Positions 6,719 through 14,918 of a stretch of DNA of 17,099 nucleotides are shown piece by piece. Both the position numbers and the translations under genes were made by a program. The notes beneath the pieces were generated by a model. That model was given only the letters and a program-made list of their open reading frames with translations, did no database searches and was not told where the DNA came from. Within the stretch, counting starts at the first letter, position 1. The number at the start of each line of letters is the position of its first letter. The DNA comes from Ignavibacteria bacterium. GTDB lineage: Bacteria; Bacteroidota; Ignavibacteria; Ignavibacteriales; Melioribacteraceae. The DNA is taken from the NCBI GenBank assembly GCA_027347805.1, contig DAIEQP010000067.1:1-17099 (forward strand). The letters run 5' to 3'.

Positions 6719-8851
6719 TTAAATCATTCCGAATCTCTTTCTAAGTAACCATTCAAGGACTAATAAGCTGATAATCAAAAGTAAAATATTATAATTGTTC
6801 CATAATTCATATTCATGCTTATTTTCAATCATAGGATTACTTTTTCGGCTTATATCATACAATTTTTCTTTTAATAATTCTGATTGATCAATCGAACAAT
6901 ATTTCCCGTTAGTTGAAATGGAAATCCGTTTTAAATAGTCTATTTGCATCTGCGTGTTGATTCTTTCAGCTGGAATATTGCTAATGTTAAATCTGCCATT
7001 TTTAAAATCAAGTTTCTCTCCGCTAACATTTGTTGAACCATTAAACAAAAAATCACCGGCAGACTCAGGAATAAATGATGTTGTATACATTCCATTGCCG
7101 TTTGGATTTAACATAATGGAATAATTTTTCCCTCCATGCTGTATTGAAACTGAAACCTGAGCTGTATCAATTGGATTAAAGGCTTTGTCATAAACTTCTG
7201 CTGTAAATTCAACAGTTTCGTCGAGAGTAAAGACCTTTTTGTTGGTTCTAACAATAAATTGTTTTTTATCTGACGAGAGGTTTAACCATTTCACAATTTC
7301 ATTTATAAAATTTTTAAAGAAATCAGATTTATTTTCCGCAGACTGAAGTGACCATCTCCAATAATTCCAGCCATTTATTAAAAATGAACGTTGGTTTGCC
7401 ATTGAACGGACTGCGACTAATGGATTTTTAAGAATTAATTCGCGCAGCTTTGAATTTACTATCAGATGTGATTCCGGTTTCATATTTACATCGGACGAAA
7501 TTTGATTAATAGGTGGAAGATTATTCCAAACTGATGACGAATTATTAAGCTGGCTAAAACTTGACGAAAATTGCTGGCTATTTACAACTGCTTGAACAGA
7601 ATTTGATTCACTTGAAGCCTCATTGATAAAAACGGGTAAATATTTTTCGAATACGGATAGTTTTGAAAAATCGATTTCATTTGAAAGTGAAATAAAAAAA
7701 GGAGTGCCTCGCTCTATTGCTTTAAGTACATCACCAATGAGTTTTTGTGATGAATGGCTGGAGGGAAAATCGATTAAAAATAATACTTTAGCACTGTCCA
7801 AGTTGAATGAGCCCTTATCATTCCAGTTCTTATCTTTTGTTACCTGTATGTTTTTGATCAGTTGAATATTTTTATCATTTTCAAGTGCATTGGAAACTGC
7901 TGAAACATCAGCTGACGGGGAACTGGATATTAATGCAACTTTTATTTTTGTACCTAAAACATCAATGAAAAAAGATGATGAGTTGTTGTTTGTATTTTGT
8001 TCTCCTGGCAACGGCGTTAATAAAATGCGGAGTTTTTTTTCACCAGCGGATTCCGGTGTAAAAGGGAAAATTATTTTATTCATTCCCGAACTATTAAGCA
8101 CGATATTTTGTGAATTGATCACAATATCTTCCGCAATAAGTTGAACATGTGCCGGCTGATTTCCTAAGCCATTATTGATAATTGTAGCCTCAATTTTTGT
8201 CTCTTTTCCTGCATAAACAAATTGATTGAATGAAACACTGCTTATTTGTGCATCCTTATGGATTGAAGTATCACCAACTCCAACTGTGAAAATTGGAAAT
8301 TGAAGCTTTTCCAATTGATATATCGGGTCAATTCCGTTTGTAATAATACCATCACTAATGATAACAGCTGATTTAATATTTGTTTGCCGTGATGTCAAAA
8401 ACTCACTTACTTTTCCAAAATTCGTCTGGGAATTATTTAAAGTAAGGTTTTTAATAGTAGGGAGTGAATCGATTTTATTTCCAAAAGAAAAAAGCTTCAC
8501 ATCTAAATTAGGCACAGTAGATAATTTATTTACTAAGTTTTCAATCTGCTGTTTTCTTTTAATGCTATCCTTGACTGCAATAGAATTTGAATTATCGACA
8601 AAAATATATACCGATTTAGTTTTTTCTGACTCAGATATAATTCTTAGATATGGTTCAAAAATTAAGAGCAGTATCAGAAGAAAAATTGCTGTTCTGATTG
8701 CTGTTAAAACGAAGCGTGAAAATATTGATACTTTGGGAAGTGTATATCTATAAACAAAGTAAGAAAAAATAATTAGTATCAAGGCGAATAGAATATATAT
8801 CCATCCACTCCATGCAACTGAAAAGTTAAATCGGATGAAACCAAATTTCAT
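6719..8851 (-). CDS. Membrane-anchored vWA domain protein with periplasmic Ig-like region
   Basis: This is a 710-residue envelope protein of unknown role. Two N-terminal membrane segments (about 17-35 and 46-66) are joined by a basic loop, and a third lies near the end (about 686-703) before L-R-K-R. The positive-inside rule puts residues 67-685 in the periplasm. A von Willebrand A domain spans about 80-195 with a complete metal site: D86-x-S88-x-S90, a T near 143 and I-S-D-G at 165-168. A beta-sandwich region (about 200-298) follows, then a Rossmann-like region (about 302-500) resembling glutamine-amidotransferase-like folds, ending in G-W-N-Y-W-R-W. A second Ig/MG2-like domain occupies about 531-605. 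This arrangement is common in Bacteroidota-type vWA proteins related to BatA/B, but the function is not known. It lies 7 bases downstream of surE. Confidence 0.85.
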   Translation of the reverse strand: MKFGFIRFNFSVAWSGWIYILFALILIIFSYFVYRYTLPKVSIFSRFVLTAIRTAIFLLILLLIFEPYLRIISESEKTKSVYIFVDNSNSIAVKDSIKRKQQIENLVNKLSTVPNLDVKLFSFGNKIDSLPTIKNLTLNNSQTNFGKVSEFLTSRQTNIKSAVIISDGIITNGIDPIYQLEKLQFPIFTVGVGDTSIHKDAQISSVSFNQFVYAGKETKIEATIINNGLGNQPAHVQLIAEDIVINSQNIVLNSSGMNKIIFPFTPESAGEKKLRILLTPLPGEQNTNNNSSSFFIDVLGTKIKVALISSSPSADVSAVSNALENDKNIQLIKNIQVTKDKNWNDKGSFNLDSAKVLFLIDFPSSHSSQKLIGDVLKAIERGTPFFISLSNEIDFSKLSVFEKYLPVFINEASSESNSVQAVVNSQQFSSSFSQLNNSSSVWNNLPPINQISSDVNMKPESHLIVNSKLRELILKNPLVAVRSMANQRSFLINGWNYWRWSLQSAENKSDFFKNFINEIVKWLNLSSDKKQFIVRTNKKVFTLDETVEFTAEVYDKAFNPIDTAQVSVSIQHGGKNYSIMLNPNGNGMYTTSFIPESAGDFLFNGSTNVSGEKLDFKNGRFNISNIPAERINTQMQIDYLKRISISTNGKYCSIDQSELLKEKLYDISRKSNPMIENKHEYELWNNYNILLLIISLLVLEWLLRKRFGMI

Positions 8852-8858
8852 TGCTAAC

Positions 8859-9626
8859 TTATATTTTCTTTTTTTCTAGATACCAGTTTTTCAATATTTC
8901 AAAAGTCTTGTAATCAGTTAAATCAAAATGTATTGGTGTAACAGTTGCATATTTATTCTTCAATGCAAAATAGTCAGCTTCAAGTGAGTAATCAGTTTCA
9001 ACTAAGTTTCCTGTAAGCCAATAATATTTTTTGCCGTATGGATCAATTCTTTCCTCATAAATATCATCCCATTTTGATTTACCCTGCTGAGTAATTAATA
9101 CTCCTTTAATCTCATTTTCTGGTAAATCCGGCAGGTTAACATTTAGCAAAGTTCCAGTTTGTAATCCATTTTGAACGACTTTAAGAGCAAGTTCTGCAGA
9201 AAACCGGGCGGCATAATCAAAATGAGTAGCATCATGACTTGCAACTGATACTGCAATTGCAGGAACATCCATGATCGCTGCTTCACGTGCAGCAGAAACA
9301 GTTCCCGAATAGATTATATTGATTGCTGCGTTAGAACCCAGATTTATTCCAGAAACAACAATATCCGGTGTATCTTTCATGATATTTCTAATACCAATTT
9401 TTACACAGTCTGCCGGGGTACCATCAACTGCATAGCCAAAAAATTCTCCATTAACAAAATACTCTGTAACTCGGAGCGGATATTTCATGGTAATTGCATG
9501 GCCAACAGCACTTTGTTCTGTAGCTGGGGCAACAACTGTTACATCTCCTATTTTTTTTAGTTCTTTAACTAAAGCAGCAATCCCAGTTGATGAGATACCG
9601 TCATCATTCGATATTAATATTTTCAA
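8859..9626 (-). CDS. surE: 5'/3'-nucleotidase SurE
   Basis: This 255-residue protein has the full SurE signature. SurE is a metal-dependent phosphatase acting on nucleoside 5'- and 3'-monophosphates, and in some species on short polyphosphate, and is linked to stationary-phase survival. The four metal ligands are visible: D8 and D9 (S-N-D-D-G), S39 (T-E-Q-S-A-V-G) and N95 (S-G-I-N-L-G-S-N). The conserved V-D-G-T-P-A-D-C (68-75) and Y-S-G-T-V-S-A-A-R-E-A (106-116) are also present. Length is normal for the family. It is the first gene of the minus-strand operon and is transcribed divergently from the outer-membrane protein gene at 9755. No pcm or other common surE neighbour is present. Confidence 0.97.
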   Translation of the reverse strand: MKILISNDDGISSTGIAALVKELKKIGDVTVVAPATEQSAVGHAITMKYPLRVTEYFVNGEFFGYAVDGTPADCVKIGIRNIMKDTPDIVVSGINLGSNAAINIIYSGTVSAAREAAIMDVPAIAVSVASHDATHFDYAARFSAELALKVVQNGLQTGTLLNVNLPDLPENEIKGVLITQQGKSKWDDIYEERIDPYGKKYYWLTGNLVETDYSLEADYFALKNKYATVTPIHFDLTDYKTFEILKNWYLEKKKI

Positions 9627-9655
9627 TGTTGTCCTGTAATATTAGTTTAATGACG

Positions 9656-9687
9656 CAAATATACTGAAATAACAGGCCTCATTGAAA
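9656..9687 (-). promoter_or_regulatory. Possible promoter for the surE operon
   Basis: On the minus strand TATATTTG (9656-9663) matches the Bacteroidota-type -7 element TAnnTTTG and lies about 30 bases before the surE start codon. The upstream element is weak: TTTC (9684-9687), about 20 bases away, in place of TTTG. Only the -7 match is good, so this is a tentative call. Confidence 0.3.
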
Positions 9688-9709
9688 TTTGTGATCAAAT
9701 CGTCATCAG

Positions 9710-9738
9710 TTCAACTTCTTTCATTAAAAAAATATATT
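9710..9738 (+). promoter_or_regulatory. Possible sigma70-like promoter for the 9755-16625 cluster
   Basis: TTCAAC (9710-9715), then 17 bases, then TATATT (9733-9738) gives a plausible -35/-10 pair with ideal spacing. Transcription would start near 9745, leaving a leader of about ten bases before the ATG at 9755. The surroundings are very AT-rich, so chance matches are likely. No strong ribosome-binding site lies between it and the start codon. Confidence 0.35.
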
Positions 9739-9754
9739 TTTTCAAAAACAAAAA

Positions 9755-10594
9755 ATGAATCTTATGCCCAAAACATTATTTCTAATACTTCTCTTGTTAA
9801 TAAAAAACATGTTTGCTCAGGTTGAATCATCCGGTGTATCATCGAATGAAATATTTGTAATTGATTCATACATTACTCCTGAGAAGCCTCATAAGTTGAT
9901 AGTTTCTTTTTCAACTGATGATAGTTCAACTTCTGTAATCGTACTTCAAAACATAAAGACTTTTATCGTATCCAATTCATTCACGGATAATCATAAAATT
10001 GAAATTGAGCTTGATGGTATTAAATCTGATTCAACAGTACTTAAATATTTTTTATCTGCAAGATCGAAGAATGGTGTTGAAACCAAAAGCGATCTTTATG
10101 AAGTAGAATTGCCGAGAGATATAAGTCTCACTGAAGCCAATGATGTCAATTGGACTCAAATGTGTCTTGGCGGGTTGGTTTATGCTATCCCCGGAATTGA
10201 ATATGTTGGGATGGATGGAGGAGAGTACCTTGGGCTTTATAAAGAATTACCTGTTTGGAGTTTTTATTCAGGTGGATATAATTATCCGCAAGGTTATTTT
10301 GGAATTGAATATGCTCATTATCTTTCGGCACCGAGGCAAAATTTTTTGAGATTTGGATATAAACATATATTTCAGTTTGATCAGCTTAAGTATATTTCTC
10401 CGGGACTCTCATTATTTGGTGATTTTAAAGGTTATAATGGTTTGAGTGCTGAAATTTCTGTCGGTTTATTTCAGATAAAAAATATTTTCACATTCTATAC
10501 CCGATACCGTTATAATTTTCAGTTGAAACAAAGCAGCAGTTTTTATGAATTTGCGTTTGGACTTTATGCAAATTTCTTTTCATTTAATTTTTAG
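9755..10594 (+). CDS. Predicted outer-membrane beta-barrel protein of unknown function
   Basis: This 279-residue protein is not recognised as a named family. Residues 1-21 form a signal peptide with a long leucine-rich core and a likely cleavage in M-F-A/Q, so the protein is exported. Residues about 25-118 look like a beta-sandwich, with alternating hydrophobic strands ending in Y-F-L-S-A-R-S and Y-E-V-E-L-P. From about 133 onward short amphipathic strands rich in glycine, tyrosine and phenylalanine dominate. The chain ends in F, as many outer-membrane barrels do. A barrel is therefore the best guess, but a small one of perhaps eight strands. ATG 9764 is an alternative start three codons in; either leaves the signal peptide intact. 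It sits 12 bases before xseA and so probably leads the cluster, though no functional link to xseA is apparent. Confidence 0.75.
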   Translation: MNLMPKTLFLILLLLIKNMFAQVESSGVSSNEIFVIDSYITPEKPHKLIVSFSTDDSSTSVIVLQNIKTFIVSNSFTDNHKIEIELDGIKSDSTVLKYFLSARSKNGVETKSDLYEVELPRDISLTEANDVNWTQMCLGGLVYAIPGIEYVGMDGGEYLGLYKELPVWSFYSGGYNYPQGYFGIEYAHYLSAPRQNFLRFGYKHIFQFDQLKYISPGLSLFGDFKGYNGLSAEISVGLFQIKNIFTFYTRYRYNFQLKQSSSFYEFAFGLYANFFSFNF

Positions 10595-10606
10595 AGTTAG
10601 CAAATT

Positions 10607-11797
10607 ATGAGTGAAATACTTTCAGTTAGTGATATAACAGGATTAGTAAAAAAAACTCTTGAAGAGAAATTCGACGATATAAATATTGTTGGTGAAATTT
10701 CGAATTTTAAGGCGCATGTATCTGGGCATTGGTATTTCACGCTCAAAGATTCAGGCGCTCAAATTAACTGCACTATGTGGCGCGGGTTGAATAATTATGT
10801 GTTTTTTACTCCCCAGGATGGAATGAAAGTAATTGCCTCCGGAAAAATTACTGTTTATCCTCCAAGGGGCAGTTATCAATTCGATGTTCGTTCAATGAGA
10901 CCTGCCGGAATTGGGGAGCTACAGGCCGCGTTTGAAAAACTTAAACAGAAACTTTCCGATGAAGGTTTGTTTTCAGCTGATCTCAAAAAACCAATTCCAA
11001 AGTTTCCTAAAAAAATTGGAATTGTAACTGCAATTGATGGTGCTGCATTTCAGGATATGAAAAGTATTGCAGCCCGAAGATATCCTGTTGTAGAATTGGT
11101 AATTGCCTCATGCAAAGTTCAGGGAGAAGGAGCGGCGGAGGAAATTGTGAAAAGCATCGATTTGCTTAACCAGCAAACTGATATTGATTTAATTATTGTG
11201 GGCCGTGGCGGTGGTTCATTAGAAGATTTATGGGCATTTAATGAAGAAATTGTTGCACGTGCAATTTTCAGGTCTAATATCCCGATTATTAGCGCTGTCG
11301 GCCATGAAGTGGATTTTACAATTTCTGACTTTGTTGCTGACCTACGTGCCCCAACTCCATCAGCAGCAATTGAATTGTCTACACCAAATATGGATGACCT
11401 CTTTGGTTATATAAATGAATTTTCATATTATAATTCACAGAAAATGTGGGAAATAATTAACGATTATAAAGATGATGTTAATTCAGTTATTTCCTCGTAT
11501 GGATTTAGACTTCCCCAAGATTTTATCAAGAATAAATCTCAAACTCTGGATAATATTTTTTACAGGTTGTCCAACCTTGTAGGAAATAAATTTAATTATG
11601 AAAAAAATCGCCTAGGAATTTTGGAAGAAAAATTGAAGGCTATGAATGTTGACCAGGTACTTAAAAGAGGTTTTGTTTACCTGAAACAAAATGATAAAGT
11701 TGTGGGTCGAAAAAATGAATTTTTTGAAGAAAAGGATTTCACTTTAAAATTTTATGATGGAGATATTAAAATAAATGTCGAAGAAAAAAGAAAGTAA
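10607..11797 (+). CDS. xseA: Exodeoxyribonuclease VII large subunit
   Basis: This 396-residue protein is the catalytic subunit of exonuclease VII, which degrades single-stranded DNA from both ends into oligonucleotides in repair and recombination. The N-terminal OB-fold (about 4-100) has V-G-E-I-S-N-F and G-H-W-Y-F-T-L-K-D. The catalytic region shows G-I-V-T-A-I-D-G-A-A-F-Q-D (138-150), G-R-G-G-G-S-L-E-D-L (199-208), G-H-E-V-D-F-T-I-S-D (232-241) and R-A-P-T-P-S-A-A (247-254), all diagnostic. The helical region after about 265 is somewhat shorter than in E. coli XseA (about 456 residues in all), but the C-terminal R-G-F-V-Y-L closure is present. It overlaps xseB by 23 bases, which suits coupled synthesis of the two subunits. 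No clear Shine-Dalgarno site precedes the ATG. Confidence 0.97.
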   Translation: MSEILSVSDITGLVKKTLEEKFDDINIVGEISNFKAHVSGHWYFTLKDSGAQINCTMWRGLNNYVFFTPQDGMKVIASGKITVYPPRGSYQFDVRSMRPAGIGELQAAFEKLKQKLSDEGLFSADLKKPIPKFPKKIGIVTAIDGAAFQDMKSIAARRYPVVELVIASCKVQGEGAAEEIVKSIDLLNQQTDIDLIIVGRGGGSLEDLWAFNEEIVARAIFRSNIPIISAVGHEVDFTISDFVADLRAPTPSAAIELSTPNMDDLFGYINEFSYYNSQKMWEIINDYKDDVNSVISSYGFRLPQDFIKNKSQTLDNIFYRLSNLVGNKFNYEKNRLGILEEKLKAMNVDQVLKRGFVYLKQNDKVVGRKNEFFEEKDFTLKFYDGDIKINVEEKRK

Positions 11798-11987
11798 TTT
11801 TGAAGAATCATTAAATCGCCTCCAGGAAATTTCAAATGAACTGGAAAGTGGTTCGGTTGGTCTTGAGGAATCAATAAAACTTTATGAAGAGGGAATCAAG
11901 CTTGCAAAAATTTGCTATTCCACTTTAAAGGATGCGGAATTAAAAGTTACGGAACTTAAAAAACAACTCGAAGAAAGTATTAGATAA
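11775..11987 (+). CDS. xseB: Exodeoxyribonuclease VII small subunit
   Basis: This 70-residue, wholly helical protein has the XseB signature: N-F-E-E-S-L-N-R-L-Q-E-I near the start, then L-E-S-G-S-V-G-L-E-E-S-I-K-L-Y-E-E-G-I. Several copies of XseB wrap around the helical arm of one XseA chain to form the active enzyme. The length is typical. The ATG lies inside the end of xseA in another frame, so translation is probably coupled to the large subunit. dxs follows after 15 bases, a common neighbour in many bacteria. Confidence 0.96.
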   Translation: MSKKKESNFEESLNRLQEISNELESGSVGLEESIKLYEEGIKLAKICYSTLKDAELKVTELKKQLEESIR

Positions 11988-12002
11988 CCAAGGAATGATT
12001 TA

Positions 12003-13904
12003 ATGATTGATGAATCAAAGTACAAAATTTTATTTAAAGTAGATTCCCCCAAGGATATCCGTAACCTTTCGATGACAGAATTAAAATCTTTATGTTCCGA
12101 AATCCGAGATTATATGGTTGATGTAATTTCGGAAGTAGGCGGGCATTTTGGGGGCGGTCTTGGTACTGTTGAATTAACAGTTGCACTTCATAAAGTATTT
12201 GATACTCCAAATGATCTAATTGTATGGGACACAGGTCATCAGGCTTATCCCCACAAAATTTTAACTGGCAGAAGAGATAAGCTGGGTACAATTCGTCAAT
12301 TAAATGGATTAAGCGGGTTCCTTAAAAGAACGGAAAGTGAATATGATGCCTTTGGAGCCGGTCATGCTACAACTTCAATTTCTGCTGCTCTTGGAATGGC
12401 CGAAGCTAGCAGAATTCAAGGATCGAATAAAAAAGTAATAGCAGTTATAGGCGATGGCGCAATGACAGGTGGAATGGCATATGAAGCAATGAATAATGCC
12501 GGGGTTAAATCAAGCAATATTATTGTTGTGCTTAATGATAACCAGATGTCAATTGCTCCAAACGTCTGGCAGTTTCATAATTATTTTAGTGAGATGATAG
12601 CACACCCTGATTATAATAAATTCAAGGGCGCTGTTTGGGATCTTACCGGAAAGTTAGATTCTTTTGGTGATAGAATTAGAAAAGTTGCAAACAGATTGGA
12701 ACGCGGAATTAAATCCGTTATTACTCCGGGAATTTTGTTCGAAGCACTAGGATTCAGATATTTTGGACCGATCAATGCGCATAACCTTCAGCAGGTTATC
12801 AAATTATTTGAACACATTAAAAACTTAAATGGGCCGATCCTAGTTCATGTTTTAAGTGAAAAGGGAAAAGGTTATACTCCAGCCGAAGAACATTCGCAAA
12901 AGTATCATGCCGCAACTCCGTTTGATAAAATAACAGGCAAGGCATATAAAGTTGCCGGAATCGCACCTTCTTATACTTCAATTTTTGGAAAAGCGCTTGT
13001 AGAGATTGCAGTGCAAAATACAAAAGTTGTTGGTATTACTGCTGCAATGCCTGACGGAACGGGTATGGATTATATGCAAAAGGAATTTCCGAATAGATAT
13101 TATGATGTTGGAATTGCTGAAGAGCATGCTGTTACATTTGCGGCTGGTTTGGCTACTCAAGGAATAATTCCGGTTGTAGCGGTTTATTCTTCATTTCTTC
13201 AAAGAGGGTTCGATCAAATCATTCATGATGTAGCTCTTCAGAAATTGCATGTTGTTTTTGTACTGGATCGAGCAGGATTAGTTGGTGCAGACGGCCCAAC
13301 ACATCATGGATCATTCGATTTATCCTATTTGAGGTTGATTCCAGATATTGTAGTAATGTCTCCTAAAGATGAAGCTGAATTAAGAAATATGTTATTTACT
13401 GCTGTTAATTATGAAAAGGGTCCTGTTGCAATTAGATATCCAAGAGGATCAGCATTGGGTGTTCAAATTGACCCAAATTTTACCTGTTTGGAAGTAGGTA
13501 AAGGCGAGGTTGTTTCACAAGGTAAAGATGTAGCAATTCTTGCTATTGGAAATATGGTTGAATATGCAAAGCTTGTTGGCAGTAAATTAGAAGATGATAA
13601 AATTTCTTCTGCAATTATGAACATGCGTTTTGTAAAGCCAATCGATTATAAATTATTAGATGAAGTTGCATCCAAATTTGAAAATATTGTAACGATAGAG
13701 GAAAGCACAATTGTTGGCGGATTTGGTTCTGCAGTTACTGAATATTTCTCAGATAAAAACTATAAAAATAATATTGTACGTTTTGCTCTGCCTGATAATT
13801 TTATTGAACATGGTACCCAGGATGAACTCCATAAAATTATTGGCCTTGATCCGGAAAGTATTTATACAAAAATAAAATCACTAGTTTATAAAACCAATAT
13901 CTAA
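12003..13904 (+). CDS. dxs: 1-Deoxy-D-xylulose-5-phosphate synthase
   Basis: This 633-residue enzyme catalyses the first step of the MEP isoprenoid pathway, condensing pyruvate with glyceraldehyde 3-phosphate using thiamine diphosphate. Family landmarks are all visible: H48 (V-G-G-H), H79 (T-G-H-Q-A-Y), the thiamine diphosphate/metal motif G-D-G-A-M-T-G-G (150-157) continuing to N-N-A-G, the catalytic glutamate E373 in I-A-E-E-H-A-V-T-F-A, and D-R-A-G-L-V-G-A-D-G-P-T-H-H-G in the pyrimidine-binding domain. The C-terminal transketolase-like domain (about 490-633) is complete. AAGGA upstream of ATG 12003 provides a fair ribosome-binding site. It lies in the middle of the cluster, between xseB and the Gfo/Idh/MocA-type gene. 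Its presence indicates isoprenoid synthesis by the MEP rather than the mevalonate route. Confidence 0.98.
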   Translation: MIDESKYKILFKVDSPKDIRNLSMTELKSLCSEIRDYMVDVISEVGGHFGGGLGTVELTVALHKVFDTPNDLIVWDTGHQAYPHKILTGRRDKLGTIRQLNGLSGFLKRTESEYDAFGAGHATTSISAALGMAEASRIQGSNKKVIAVIGDGAMTGGMAYEAMNNAGVKSSNIIVVLNDNQMSIAPNVWQFHNYFSEMIAHPDYNKFKGAVWDLTGKLDSFGDRIRKVANRLERGIKSVITPGILFEALGFRYFGPINAHNLQQVIKLFEHIKNLNGPILVHVLSEKGKGYTPAEEHSQKYHAATPFDKITGKAYKVAGIAPSYTSIFGKALVEIAVQNTKVVGITAAMPDGTGMDYMQKEFPNRYYDVGIAEEHAVTFAAGLATQGIIPVVAVYSSFLQRGFDQIIHDVALQKLHVVFVLDRAGLVGADGPTHHGSFDLSYLRLIPDIVVMSPKDEAELRNMLFTAVNYEKGPVAIRYPRGSALGVQIDPNFTCLEVGKGEVVSQGKDVAILAIGNMVEYAKLVGSKLEDDKISSAIMNMRFVKPIDYKLLDEVASKFENIVTIEESTIVGGFGSAVTEYFSDKNYKNNIVRFALPDNFIEHGTQDELHKIIGLDPESIYTKIKSLVYKTNI

Positions 13905-13913
13905 TTTCTTCAA

Positions 13914-14918
13914 ATGGAAAAGACAAAAATTGCTGTAATCGGTTTGGGAGGTATCGCACAACTTGTTCACCTTCCAATTCTATCCAAATTGCAAAATGTA
14001 CAAATTACTTCAATAGCTGATATAAATAAGAACCGGCTAAATGGTATAAAAGAAAAGTATGGTATTAAAGCCTGCTATCAGGATTACAATGAAATGCTTG
14101 ATAAAGAGGAAATTGAAGGCGTTGTTATTGCATCTCCGACAGATACACATGCGAATATTGCAATTGATTGTCTTAAAGCAAAAAAAGATATTCTAATTGA
14201 GAAGCCAATTGCAAGAAATTTAGAAGAGGCAAAAGAGATTCAAAGTGCAGCAAAGAAAAACAAAAAGCAGGTTATGGTTGGAATGAATTTACGGTATAGA
14301 CCTGACGCAATGCTAATGAGAAGTTTGGTTAACAGTGGTGAACTTGGTGACTTGTTCTATGTTCGTTGTGGTTGGCTTAGAAGACAAAGCAGTGAACAAA
14401 AATGGTTCATTAATAAAACGCTTTCCGGCGGTGGTGTTTTAATTGATCTTGGCATTATGATTCTTGATCTCGGTTTATGGATTTTAAATGATGATAAACT
14501 AAAAAGTGTTTTTGTTCAAACATTTTCTCATTCCACGAAAAATGTTGAAGACTCGGCTATCGGAATGATCAGATTTGCAGATGAACGGGTTCTTAGTTTT
14601 GAAGTTAGCTGGGGTTTACATGCTGAATGGGATAAATTTCATCTAGCTGCTTTTGGTACAAAGGGAACTGCCCACCTGAATCCGCTGCGGGCCTATAAAC
14701 GGCTGGAATCAGGCCATGTTGATTATACATTGCCGACAAATGCAAATTCAACTAACCTTTATAAAAAAGCGTTTGAAAATGAATTAAAACATTTTATCGC
14801 TGCGGTTAGAGATAATTCTCCTATGGTTTCTACTTGTGATGATGCTGTAACTCTAATGAAATTATTGGACGCCATTTATAAATCTGCTGAGCAGAAAAAA
14901 GAAATTATAATTGGATGA
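13914..14918 (+). CDS. Gfo/Idh/MocA family oxidoreductase-like protein, atypical active site
   Basis: This 334-residue protein has an N-terminal Rossmann domain (1-120) with G-L-G-G-I-A (10-15), preceded by A-V-I, for NAD(P) binding. The family motif E-K-P (96-98) contains the catalytic lysine K97. The C-terminal alpha/beta domain starts near 125. In the family the second motif normally reads G-G-G-x-x-x-D-x-G-x-H-x-x-D. Here it reads G-G-G-V-L-I-D-L-G-I-M-I-L-D (172-185), so D178 is kept but the catalytic histidine is replaced by M182 (ATG at 14457-14459). The usual reaction, oxidation of a sugar or inositol hydroxyl, may therefore be lost or changed. The substrate is unknown. It starts 9 bases after dxs and overlaps the next gene by 4 bases (ATGA), so it is tightly linked to the two-component pair downstream. 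Confidence 0.9.
   Translation: MEKTKIAVIGLGGIAQLVHLPILSKLQNVQITSIADINKNRLNGIKEKYGIKACYQDYNEMLDKEEIEGVVIASPTDTHANIAIDCLKAKKDILIEKPIARNLEEAKEIQSAAKKNKKQVMVGMNLRYRPDAMLMRSLVNSGELGDLFYVRCGWLRRQSSEQKWFINKTLSGGGVLIDLGIMILDLGLWILNDDKLKSVFVQTFSHSTKNVEDSAIGMIRFADERVLSFEVSWGLHAEWDKFHLAAFGTKGTAHLNPLRAYKRLESGHVDYTLPTNANSTNLYKKAFENELKHFIAAVRDNSPMVSTCDDAVTLMKLLDAIYKSAEQKKEIIIG

Noticed and set aside
8358..8753. A 131-codon open frame on the + strand opposite the vWA gene, with others at 7623-7865 and 7890-8144.
   Set aside because: They lie wholly antisense to a well-supported protein, show no family motif and have low-complexity composition expected of shadow frames.
9687..9700. ATTTG-TGAT-CAAAT dyad between surE and the outer-membrane protein gene, considered as an FNR/CRP-type operator.
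   Set aside because: The arms do not match the FNR or CRP consensus beyond a few bases, and such short AT-rich dyads are expected by chance here.
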